64,000 nucleotides of DNA from Calothrix brevissima NIES-22 (GTDB taxonomy: Bacteria > Cyanobacteriota > Cyanobacteriia > Cyanobacteriales > Nostocaceae), in assembly GCF_002367995.1 (NCBI RefSeq), contig NZ_AP018207.1:6150646-6214645 (forward strand). The letters are read 5' to 3'. The notes beneath the pieces are model-generated. The model worked only from the letters and a program-made list of their open reading frames with translations. It ran no database searches and was not told the origin of the DNA. Shown here piece after piece: positions 8,135-15,966 of this stretch. The first letter of the stretch is position 1. Every line of letters starts with the position of its first letter. The position numbers were made by a program, and so were the translations under genes.

Positions 8135-8264
8135 ATCCGGCTTGAGAAGTCCAGGTGGTTCATTTTTTGCCTCTCGTGAATTCTTTTGTAATACGAGTGT
8201 AGCATAAAATGCTATCTAGGAAATTATTGTCAGAAAAAATAATAGGGAACAGAAAAAATAGAGA

Positions 8265-9953
8265 TTATTTTTGCACTTGTTGGTGAATGGGAATTTGAAT
8301 GATAAACTCTGTTCCTTCTCCCAGGGTAGAAAAACAAGTGAGCTTACCACGATGTTTTTCTGTAATAATTTGATAACTAATAGACATACCCATACCTGTA
8401 CCTTTTCCTACAGGCTTGGTTGTAAAGAAAGGATCGAAGATGCGTTGCTGAATATTTTCGGGAATACCAACGCCGTTATCAGCGATCGCAATTTCTACCC
8501 ACTGACTCTCAATAACTGATGTGCGAATGGTAATCTGGCTGGGTTTGGCTTTAATCTCTGCAACTGTGCGCTGACTATTTTGTTCTTCCATTGCATCGAT
8601 GGCATTGGATAAAATATTCATAAACACTTGATTGAGTTGTCCAGCATAGCACTCAACTTGGGGTAACTTACCATAGTCCTTAATGATTTCAATTGCTGGA
8701 TAAGGCGATCGCGCTTTCAGGCGATGTTGTAAAATTAGCAGCGTGCTATCGATACCTTCATGAATATCCACTGTTTTAAAATCGGCTTCATCCATGCGTG
8801 AGAAATTACGTAGCGATAACACAATCTCACGAATGCGATCGGTTCCTATTTTCATCGAATTTAGGATTTTTACTAAATCTTGCTGCAAAAACTCCAAATC
8901 CATTTCTTCCGCTTCCGCTTCGATTTCTACTGGAGCCTTGGGATAAAACTTCTGGTAAAGTCGGATAAAAGCTAAAAGACTATTTGCATAATCTTGTAAA
9001 TAAGTCAAGTTTCCGTAAATAAAATTAACTGGATTATTAATTTCGTGAGCAACGCCAGCTACCAATTCTCCCAAACTGGACATTTTTTCACTTTGCACCA
9101 ATTGTAACTGAGCTTTTTGGAGGTTATCTAAGGTAAGTTGCAACTCTTGGGTTTGTTCGCGCAAACGAACTTCTGCTTGCTGTAATTCTGTAATAGACTT
9201 TTCTTTCTCTTGCGCATCAGATTTCATCTTTTGCGCTAGCTGATGTCCATAAAACGTCACGCTAGCAACCATCAGTAGCATTGCACCTGCGATCGCAAAC
9301 TCATAATATCGAAATACATTAGCTGCTACCTTTTCTTCTTGCAAAAGCTGCTGTTGAATCTGGCTCACATTACGCCGAAAAGTTGCCAGTGCTTTATTGA
9401 CTTTATGATATTTACGATCCATCGTCGCCATGCGTTTACCAGCTATTTCCGGCTGATTCTGGCGAAAATAGGAAAAGATGAGTTTGGCTTCAGCTATCAT
9501 TTCTGTGCTAGCTACTTGTACTGCATCCAAATCTTTAAGCAAGTTTTCTATCTGTGCTGGATCTACTTGGGTTTGTAGCTCTTGCTTAACAGTGGTAAAT
9601 TTTTTCTCAAACTTATCTTGAGCAATTGCTAATCTCTTAGACTCCATCTCCACGTTTTGAGAATCAAAAACATCATTTCCAGGTGCATTAAGATCTGCTA
9701 AAAATTGACCTAATTCAGAATATGTTTCCAGTCGCACAGCCCACTCATGATTGATAGCAATAGAGTGAGTATAAATTTTCATAATTTTGTGGTTAAGGTA
9801 CAGGCTGGTGGAAACAGTGAGTAAATTAAAAGCTGCAAGAGCGTAGTAAATATACTGCCACTTAGCTATTGAGAACCATTTTACAAAAGTGGGAAACTTT
9901 TTTTTCAGAAATATTACTGATGCCGTCATGGGGGTTCTAAATTTACTGCTCAA
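8265..9953 (-). CDS. Membrane-bound sensor histidine kinase
   Basis: A 562-residue two-component kinase. Two hydrophobic segments (about 33-52 and 218-238) bracket an extracytoplasmic helical sensor of roughly 165 residues, rich in heptads as in four-helix-bundle chemoreceptor-like sensors. A coiled coil (about 245-290) leads into the phospho-acceptor motif AGVAHEINNPVNFI (His near residue 300), N box NILSNAIDAMEE, G1 IADNGVGIPE, F box FDPFFTTKPVGKG and G2 TGMGMSISYQI, so it looks catalytically complete. The adjacent genes encode no response regulator, so this is an orphan kinase whose partner and ligand are unknown. The ATG chosen is 9953; one eight codons further in is possible. Confidence 0.88.
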   Translation of the reverse strand: MSSKFRTPMTASVIFLKKKFPTFVKWFSIAKWQYIYYALAAFNLLTVSTSLYLNHKIMKIYTHSIAINHEWAVRLETYSELGQFLADLNAPGNDVFDSQNVEMESKRLAIAQDKFEKKFTTVKQELQTQVDPAQIENLLKDLDAVQVASTEMIAEAKLIFSYFRQNQPEIAGKRMATMDRKYHKVNKALATFRRNVSQIQQQLLQEEKVAANVFRYYEFAIAGAMLLMVASVTFYGHQLAQKMKSDAQEKEKSITELQQAEVRLREQTQELQLTLDNLQKAQLQLVQSEKMSSLGELVAGVAHEINNPVNFIYGNLTYLQDYANSLLAFIRLYQKFYPKAPVEIEAEAEEMDLEFLQQDLVKILNSMKIGTDRIREIVLSLRNFSRMDEADFKTVDIHEGIDSTLLILQHRLKARSPYPAIEIIKDYGKLPQVECYAGQLNQVFMNILSNAIDAMEEQNSQRTVAEIKAKPSQITIRTSVIESQWVEIAIADNGVGIPENIQQRIFDPFFTTKPVGKGTGMGMSISYQIITEKHRGKLTCFSTLGEGTEFIIQIPIHQQVQK

Positions 9954-10277
9954 GATTAGTCATAAGTAGTCCCAAAGCATTATTCACACAAAAGTTTTTA
10001 GGCTAAACCAAAGTTGTCAGCCTTTATATTTGTATAAATTGTGCGCTCAATTTTGGTACAATACATATAATTAATTCTTCCCCAAATACCCTTAAGACGA
10101 ACATATATGCTCTCTGTGCTCTCTGCGCCTCTGCGGTTCGTTAAAAATAAATAGGGACTAGGGGCTAGAGGAGAGAAATTTTCATGCTTGGTTGTGGGAT
10201 TTTCCGATGATTGGCTAACTTGAAAAAGCTAGAAAACAGATAGAAACTGTGGTTTTGTGCTTAAGAGTTAGAAAAAC
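9954..10277. other. Intergenic region with dispersed repeats
   Basis: This 324-bp gap holds a copy of the CTCTGCGCCTCTGCGGTT repeat (about 10110-10140) and a roughly 45-bp repeat at 10177-10225 (TTTTCATGCTTGGTTGTGGG and following) that recurs imperfectly at about 42880-42930. I see no gene. Confidence 0.6.
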
Positions 10278-11480
10278 TCACCTGAAAAGCTTAGATAATA
10301 GTTGATTTAAGAAGGTTTGACCTGCGCTATCGAGGTTATCATCTAGAGAAAATGTAAGACTACTAACTTGAATATCGTTACTTTTAATATTGAGTGGCTG
10401 TTTTAAATCTATAGGATATACCAAAAAAGCTTGTTGAGAATTTGTGGTATTGGCGTAGCTAATCATTTGATGAATATCACTATTTGCAGCTTTTTCAGGT
10501 GCTTTATATTTTGTATCTAAAACTGCTAATGGTTTACCAGCACTATCGCAAAATAGTATATCTAAAATAAATTGCCGATTTTGACCAACTTCTATTTGAT
10601 ACTGTTGTTTAATAACATAGTCTTTTGGTACATTTTTATGCAGCCATTCTGCTACAAAAATTTCATATAAACGTGCCATATCAATGAGAAAAGGTAAGGT
10701 TTTATGATTTCCTGTCTCATGGCTTGGGCTACTGTTATCTAAAAAGAATCGGCAGAGAATATGTAATATTTGATAGTCTTCATTGAGGCGATTGTATTGT
10801 CTGCCGATACAATCTTCTGCACGATAAGGTTTTAGCGTTACTAATCCTTGGAGAGCGTGATAAGCTTTTCTTACTGTTGTTGATACTGTATCTGAACACA
10901 AGGTACTATGACCAATAATATAAAGTGTCCAAGCAAGAATTTGGTTTTCTGCAATATCAGCAGTATGTTCTTCGTAGTGACATTTAAGTTTAGCATCCCA
11001 AGGCTTTTTAATTACCTGTTGTATATCCAGCCTTCCTCTTACATAGGCAAGCTGCGCTGTTTTAGGTAAGTAAGTACGATATAATCCTTTACGACATCTT
11101 TCTAGAGTTTTCTGGGCTAATAGATGAGCTAGATAATTATAAAATTCTTGCAGAGATTCGCAAGCCATCAACCCATCAAGAAAGCGAAAATCTTTTAAAT
11201 TATAGGCATATTCCAGCATTCCGAAAAGGTTTTTGATAGGAACTTTGGGATTTATTCTTAAAGCAAACTCAGAATTTACAGGAATATAACCAACCCATCC
11301 TTTAGATTTAAGCCGCCACTGATTTCTTGTTTTGTAGCTAGGAAATTCTATCTCTATTTGCGTTTTATATTGATCGTATAATTTCTGTCCTACCGAGTCT
11401 GGTATATCTTGATATTTAAATAGCTTATCTTGATATTCTGTTATTTCAATAATTCTGTGTTTGACTGGGTTTATATCCAT
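10278..11480 (-). CDS. mcrC: McrC-type nuclease subunit of a type IV restriction system
   Basis: A 400-residue protein of the McrC / 5-methylcytosine restriction component family. In McrBC the C subunit supplies the endonuclease and stimulates the McrB GTPase. The C-terminal PD-(D/E)xK fold is visible: E273 in LYEIFVAEWL, D307 in FILDILF, then D322 and K324 in VLDTKYK, so the catalytic residues are intact. The N-terminal region carries the RLKSKGWVGYIPV segment typical of the family. It overlaps the upstream mcrB-like gene by ten bases, which shows translational coupling. It probably cleaves modified incoming DNA. Confidence 0.85.
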   Translation of the reverse strand: MDINPVKHRIIEITEYQDKLFKYQDIPDSVGQKLYDQYKTQIEIEFPSYKTRNQWRLKSKGWVGYIPVNSEFALRINPKVPIKNLFGMLEYAYNLKDFRFLDGLMACESLQEFYNYLAHLLAQKTLERCRKGLYRTYLPKTAQLAYVRGRLDIQQVIKKPWDAKLKCHYEEHTADIAENQILAWTLYIIGHSTLCSDTVSTTVRKAYHALQGLVTLKPYRAEDCIGRQYNRLNEDYQILHILCRFFLDNSSPSHETGNHKTLPFLIDMARLYEIFVAEWLHKNVPKDYVIKQQYQIEVGQNRQFILDILFCDSAGKPLAVLDTKYKAPEKAANSDIHQMISYANTTNSQQAFLVYPIDLKQPLNIKSNDIQVSSLTFSLDDNLDSAGQTFLNQLLSKLFR

Positions 11481-12889
11481 AAATTTTGCTTAATTTTATC
11501 CCAGTGAAAATTTTCTACCTTCTCTGACTGGTTAAAAAAGTATTCTTCTAAATAAGGTTCTATTTCCATACGCCAAATATCTTCAATATCTTCGCGTAGG
11601 TTATCTGTTAAAAAGAATGAAATACCAATTTCATAGTTTTTATCGGCAATAACTTGATTTAATTGCTGTAAAATATTAATTAATCCCTCTACTGCAAAAC
11701 CTGTTTTTTGGTGATAACGTCGCAATACATCATAATTGGGGCGCAGTTCAATGAATGCAAAACGACGACGTAATGCATGATCTATGAGGGCGATAGACCT
11801 ATCTGCTGTATTCATTGTGCCAATAATGCGGACATTTTTTGGTATGCGTAAAGTGTTCCCACCAGCTAAGGGAATTTCTTGATCGCGATACTCTAGCAAA
11901 TACATTAATTCACCAAAAACTTGAGCTAAATTTGCACGGTTTATCTCGTCTATGATCAGGACACAAGTGTCTTGATAAGATTCTGCTTTTTTGCAAAATT
12001 CTAAAAAGCGTCCTGGAACAAGCGGGTATGTTAATTTTCCGTTTTTACTTTGGGGACGGATACCTTGAATAAAGTCTTCATAAGTATATGCTGGGTGAAA
12101 TTGTACTAATTCTAAGAAACCATAACCACCGTTGAGTAAGTGTTGAGCAAGCCTTTCAGCTATAAATGTTTTTCCTACACCGGGAGAGCCACATATAATT
12201 GCTTGACCTTTGCGATTAATTGCACTGACCCAATGTTTTATTTCTGTTGTAGAAAACCCTGTTTCTTCAACATATTGATTTAATGTATAGACTTTCGTCT
12301 GACGGGTATTAGTATTTGTCAACATTAAAAACAATGGTCTTATTTCTTGAAACCAATCATTAAATGTATTAATTAATTTTGATAAAGATATATCTACAAT
12401 ATTTTGATTAAAGCTTAAAGCAAAGCCACCTTCATAAAATATTTTGTAAAGTATAGTTGACGGAATTTGAGCAAATTTTTTTTGAATAGCTAGCTTATCT
12501 AAGGTAATATTTATTTTCAGTAATAATTCAGATGCATCAAAAGTAATTTCTAACCCTTTTTCATTCATCGATACATATAATAATGAAAAATTATCTATAT
12601 ACTTTTTCATACTAAATGTATTAGGAGATACTAATAAAGCAATATTTGTTTCTTTTAAACCTTCTTTGTTTATGTAATAAAAATTATTATTGGCTAAATC
12701 TTTATTTATATTTTCATAGAGACATTCACATAAGAATATAAATGGCTTTTGTACATAATCTATAAAATTTTTATATTCTTCTGAAGTTTTGAGTTCATTA
12801 GAATTGTTACGATGTATTTTCTTATATCTTTCAATTACGTGAAAAGTATTACTAGGAAAAATAGTTTTTATATTTTTAGTAAATTCCAT
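11471..12889 (-). CDS. mcrB: McrB-type AAA+ GTPase of a type IV restriction system
   Basis: A 472-residue AAA+ motor with Walker A GSPGVGKT (residues 234-241), Walker B LIIDEINRAN (311-320), and the McrB signature MNTADRSIALIDHALRRRF (359-377), the MNxxDRS loop used for GTP rather than ATP. Residues 1 to about 215 form a separate N-terminal domain that should read the modified DNA; it is AT-rich in its gene, lysine/asparagine-rich, and matches none of the McrB N-terminal domains I know (for example DUF3578 or EVE/YTH-like). The end overlaps mcrC by ten bases. The low GC of the 5' half suggests a swapped recognition domain. Confidence 0.85.
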   Translation of the reverse strand: MEFTKNIKTIFPSNTFHVIERYKKIHRNNSNELKTSEEYKNFIDYVQKPFIFLCECLYENINKDLANNNFYYINKEGLKETNIALLVSPNTFSMKKYIDNFSLLYVSMNEKGLEITFDASELLLKINITLDKLAIQKKFAQIPSTILYKIFYEGGFALSFNQNIVDISLSKLINTFNDWFQEIRPLFLMLTNTNTRQTKVYTLNQYVEETGFSTTEIKHWVSAINRKGQAIICGSPGVGKTFIAERLAQHLLNGGYGFLELVQFHPAYTYEDFIQGIRPQSKNGKLTYPLVPGRFLEFCKKAESYQDTCVLIIDEINRANLAQVFGELMYLLEYRDQEIPLAGGNTLRIPKNVRIIGTMNTADRSIALIDHALRRRFAFIELRPNYDVLRRYHQKTGFAVEGLINILQQLNQVIADKNYEIGISFFLTDNLREDIEDIWRMEIEPYLEEYFFNQSEKVENFHWDKIKQNLWI

Positions 12890-13026
12890 ATTTTTAGGTA
12901 TTTAAAGCAATAGTTTTACGAGTATGAATAAAACCAACACTTTTAGCGTAACTGGCTCAAATGGTCAGTCACTATAGTAAAAACTCGTAAATATATAGAT
13001 GCTTATTGTTTTAGCTCAAATCTCTA

Positions 13027-13989
13027 TTACCTACTTAACTTCTGCAACGCCAATAAACCCGCACCATAAGCAGGTTCATGCTTGGGAAATATCACTTTTA
13101 CTTCCGGAAAATTCTGATTGAGAGAAGCTGTAAACCTCTGATGCATTTTCGCTTTACCAGTCCACACACTTCCCGTAGTCACTACTTCTAAAACAGGGCG
13201 ATCGCTAAAAAGTTTGTCGATAACTGTGGAGGTAGCGACAACTAAATATTGTACGGCATCATCAATGATTTGATTAGCGACGCGATCGCCTAAAGCAGCA
13301 GCTAAATCAACAATTTCTGCTAAAGCGGCGATTTCCGTCACACCCCAACCCCGACGATAGATTAACTCTACTAAATTTTCTAAATGAGATAATTCGAGAT
13401 ACACTTTAAAAATATCTATCAAACTAGTGGGCATTCCGCTACCATCGTAAGCTTTTAATGCAGCTTGCACGCCCGCGATCGCAATTCTATAAGCGCTACC
13501 TTCATCACCTAAAATATATCCCCAACCGCCAACGCGCTTAGTTATTCCCTGATGATTGCGTCCAAAAATTATCGAACCGGTACCTGCGGCTGTGACAATT
13601 CCCACGCTATTACCAGTACCGCCAACTAACGCAATTAAAGCATCGTGACAAATCAAAATATTAGTTGTAGGTAATGCCCAGTTTATTGGCAGTAATTGAC
13701 TATTTTGTAAGTCTTTAACTACACTTTTGATAACTTCAATATCTTCTTTACGTCCTACACCAGCTAAACCTAAACAAATTGCACTAATTTTTATCGGCTT
13801 AGTAATATTTACGGCTTTATCTGTTGCCGCCATGATAGCAAATTCAATTGATTGTTTAGCTGTATCAATACCGATACTTTGATAATTAGATGCGCCAGCT
13901 TCACCCCGACTCACAACTTGGCGATTTTCATCCATCAAAACACAAACGGTTTTGCTACCGCCGCCATCAATTCCTAAAACGTAATTCAT
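13027..13989 (-). CDS. BadF/BadG-type kinase, probable N-acetylglucosamine kinase
   Basis: A 320-residue ASKHA-fold kinase with phosphate-1 motif GIDGGGSKT at the N-terminus, AAGTGSIIFGRN, and GWGYILGDEGSAYRI, which is the GlcNAc-kinase signature of the BadF/BadG/BcrA/BcrD group (as in human NAGK). It should phosphorylate free GlcNAc or a related amino sugar in the cytoplasm. I chose the ATG at 13989; the frame extends four codons to a TTG at 14001. The next gene upstream on the same strand is an AmpG-like permease, so recycling of cell-wall sugars is the likely context. The 140-bp gap carries a dispersed repeat. Confidence 0.8.
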   Translation of the reverse strand: MNYVLGIDGGGSKTVCVLMDENRQVVSRGEAGASNYQSIGIDTAKQSIEFAIMAATDKAVNITKPIKISAICLGLAGVGRKEDIEVIKSVVKDLQNSQLLPINWALPTTNILICHDALIALVGGTGNSVGIVTAAGTGSIIFGRNHQGITKRVGGWGYILGDEGSAYRIAIAGVQAALKAYDGSGMPTSLIDIFKVYLELSHLENLVELIYRRGWGVTEIAALAEIVDLAAALGDRVANQIIDDAVQYLVVATSTVIDKLFSDRPVLEVVTTGSVWTGKAKMHQRFTASLNQNFPEVKVIFPKHEPAYGAGLLALQKLSR

Positions 13990-14099
13990 GGATAAATTCA
14001 AAATTCGCTATTTTATTGGTTGAAGAAAGGCAGAGGGCAGAGGGCAGAAGTTATCATAACAGAACTTACGCAAGAATTATCAAAAACATTAATGTATTG

Positions 14100-14129
14100 A
14101 ACCGCCAAGACGCCAAGAACGCCAAGAAG
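14100..14129. repeat. Solo copy of the 32-bp AACCGCCAAGACGCCAAG repeat
   Basis: This copy matches the terminal inverted repeats of the element at 15446-15895, but has no gene attached. It is flanked by an acttacgc/gcgtaagt pair (14074-14081 and 14141-14148), and the same acttacgcac motif precedes the copy at 6938. Confidence 0.8.
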
Positions 14130-14172
14130 TTATAGAGTGTGCGTAAGTCTTATCTGCCTTGCTTTTTTTCTT

Positions 14173-15435
14173 TTAATTGGTGGGAGGTTTGACTGATTCT
14201 TGTAAGGGAATGAAAAAGATAGTAATCATTCCGGGAATCGTCAGCAAACAGACCAAAATAAAAAATAATGGATATCCCACTGCTTGTTGAATTGTACCGC
14301 TAATTGCCCCCGGTAACATCAAACCTAAAGCCATCAGTCCCGTAGATATGGCGTAATGAGAGGTTTTATATTCGCCTTGGCAGATATACATTAAATATAC
14401 GCTAAAGGCTGTAAAACCTAGTCCATAACCAAATTGTTCTAAGGAAACTAGGGGATAAACTAAGGTGAGCGATGGTTTAGCATAGGCGAGATATACATAA
14501 AATATGTCCGGTAAATTTAATGCTAACGCCATTGGAAACAGACATTTTTTTAAGCCATAGCGGGAAATTAAAAGTCCACCTAAAATGCCACCAATAATTA
14601 GAGAGAGTACGCCAAATGTTCCGTAAATTAGTCCAACTTGTTCTGTAGAAATAGCCAACCCACCTTTCTCTAATTTGTCTAAGAGAAATAACGAGGCTAC
14701 TTTGACAAGCATGGCTTCACCGAATCGGTAAAGTAAAATAAATGCTAAAATTGCTAATATTTTTTCTTGACGAAAATAGGTTTGGATAATATCTAAAAAA
14801 GGGATTTTTTCAGCTTGGGCTTGTGTTTGTCTGGGAATATCTGATTCCGGCCAAGGTAAAACGAAGCGGTGAAAAATAAACAGAATTGCAAAAATGACGG
14901 CGGAAAATCCGATCGCGATCGCCCAACTTAAAGGAATATTATTGAGTGTGGTTTCTAAGCGTCCAGCTAAAACGACTAACAAGCCGCTACCAAATAATAC
15001 AGCAATGCGATAAAACAGCGAGCGAATACCTACAAAAAAAGCTTGTTGTTCGGGACTTAATGCCAACATGTAATAGCCATCGGTAGCTATATCATAGGTG
15101 GCAGAAATAAATGCGCCGACTGTTAAGGCTGCTAAGGAGATGAAAAAAAAATTTGGCAGTTGTAAGGATAAGGCGACTAAAGTTAAGCAGCAAAACATGG
15201 CAAATTGGGTGACAAGTATCCATGTTCTTTTGGTGGCGTAAATATCGACAAATGGCCCCCAAAACATTTTTAGTACCCAGGGGAGGTAGAGAAAGCTTGT
15301 CCAAGCGGTGATTTGGTCGTTGTCGATGCCGAGTTTTTTGTAGAAGATGACGGAAACGCTGCTGATGAGAACGTTGGGGACGCCTTCAGCGAAGTAGAGG
15401 GTGGGGATGTATGTCCAGGGGGAGGGGGTTTTCAT
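14173..15435 (-). CDS. AmpG-like MFS permease
   Basis: A 420-residue major-facilitator protein with about twelve hydrophobic segments. The N-terminal PTLYFAEGVPNVLISSVSVI followed by YKKLGI, and the WVLKMFWGPFVDIY loop, are typical of AmpG, which imports GlcNAc-anhydro-muropeptides. The ATG at 15435 (MKTPSPWTYIPTLYF) is the natural start; twelve further upstream codons would be read from a dispersed repeat. It shares strand with the GlcNAc-kinase-like gene downstream, which supports a peptidoglycan-recycling role. Substrate not proven; sugar-phosphate or siderophore uptake by AmpG relatives is possible. Confidence 0.75.
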   Translation of the reverse strand: MKTPSPWTYIPTLYFAEGVPNVLISSVSVIFYKKLGIDNDQITAWTSFLYLPWVLKMFWGPFVDIYATKRTWILVTQFAMFCCLTLVALSLQLPNFFFISLAALTVGAFISATYDIATDGYYMLALSPEQQAFFVGIRSLFYRIAVLFGSGLLVVLAGRLETTLNNIPLSWAIAIGFSAVIFAILFIFHRFVLPWPESDIPRQTQAQAEKIPFLDIIQTYFRQEKILAILAFILLYRFGEAMLVKVASLFLLDKLEKGGLAISTEQVGLIYGTFGVLSLIIGGILGGLLISRYGLKKCLFPMALALNLPDIFYVYLAYAKPSLTLVYPLVSLEQFGYGLGFTAFSVYLMYICQGEYKTSHYAISTGLMALGLMLPGAISGTIQQAVGYPLFFILVCLLTIPGMITIFFIPLQESVKPPTN

Positions 15436-15445
15436 GGAATTATTG

Positions 15446-15895
15446 AACCGCCAAGACGCCAAGAGCGCCAAGAGAAGATTAAGAAGATAGGATAATACGT
15501 TTGATGCCGTCTTTGAGGAGATGGACGTTAAAGTTTATGAGGAGGGCGAGGGGAGAGTTAGTAATTTTGAGGTATGAGAGTACTTTTGCTTCATGGATTG
15601 GGGCTAAATTCTGGACAGATTTCAATTCCACAATTAGGCAATTAGCAACGAAAAAATCTAATCTACTTGTACCTACTTCCTGTCCTTTGTAAGTAACTGT
15701 TACCGACTTCTCGCATTCATAAGGTATTCCACGGGCTAAAAATTCTATAATCAACGCTTGCTTATATACCTCCTCCAAAAACCCTGGCCCTAATACCCGA
15801 TGTACCTCAATCGCCGCCCCAATCACAGCATAAACTAGCCTGTCCAATTCCTGACTTGGCTCTCTTCTCTTGGCGTCCTTGGCGTCTTGGCGGTT
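15446..15895. mobile_element. 450-bp element with 32-bp terminal inverted repeats carrying a GxxExxY gene
   Basis: The 32-nt sequence at 15446-15477 and the reverse complement of 15864-15895 agree at 30 of 32 positions. Between them is essentially one gene, whose stop codon lies just inside the left repeat and whose first codons are read through the right repeat. Solo copies of the same repeat lie at 14100 and 6938. I see no clear target-site duplication, so mobility is inferred from the layout only. Confidence 0.55.
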
Positions 15896-15904
15896 TATAT
15901 CCAT
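15479..15904 (-). CDS. GxxExxY family protein (PD-(D/E)xK nuclease-like)
   Basis: A 141-residue protein of the GxxExxY family, named for GPGFLEEVYKQAL (about residues 39-51). It continues with YKGQEVGTSRLDFFVAN and the nuclease-like LIVELKSV (acidic-x-K), as in PD-(D/E)xK enzymes, then INFNVHLLKDGIKRIIL. The biochemical function of the family is not known. The first 15 residues (MDINRQDAKDAKRRE) are translated from the right terminal repeat, with the ATG at 15904 just outside it; an internal TTG start after the repeat is also possible. The gene fills the inverted-repeat element. Confidence 0.75.
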   Translation of the reverse strand: MDINRQDAKDAKRREPSQELDRLVYAVIGAAIEVHRVLGPGFLEEVYKQALIIEFLARGIPYECEKSVTVTYKGQEVGTSRLDFFVANCLIVELKSVQNLAPIHEAKVLSYLKITNSPLALLINFNVHLLKDGIKRIILSS

Positions 15905-15966
15905 AAATCCCTCTCCAACCCTGTGGCAAAATTTATTAGAGTCCTTCCAAACCTATTTTTCCCCGC

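Noticed and set aside
15313-15692. Plus-strand frames across the permease and GxxExxY genes
   Set aside because: They are antisense to genes with clear family motifs.
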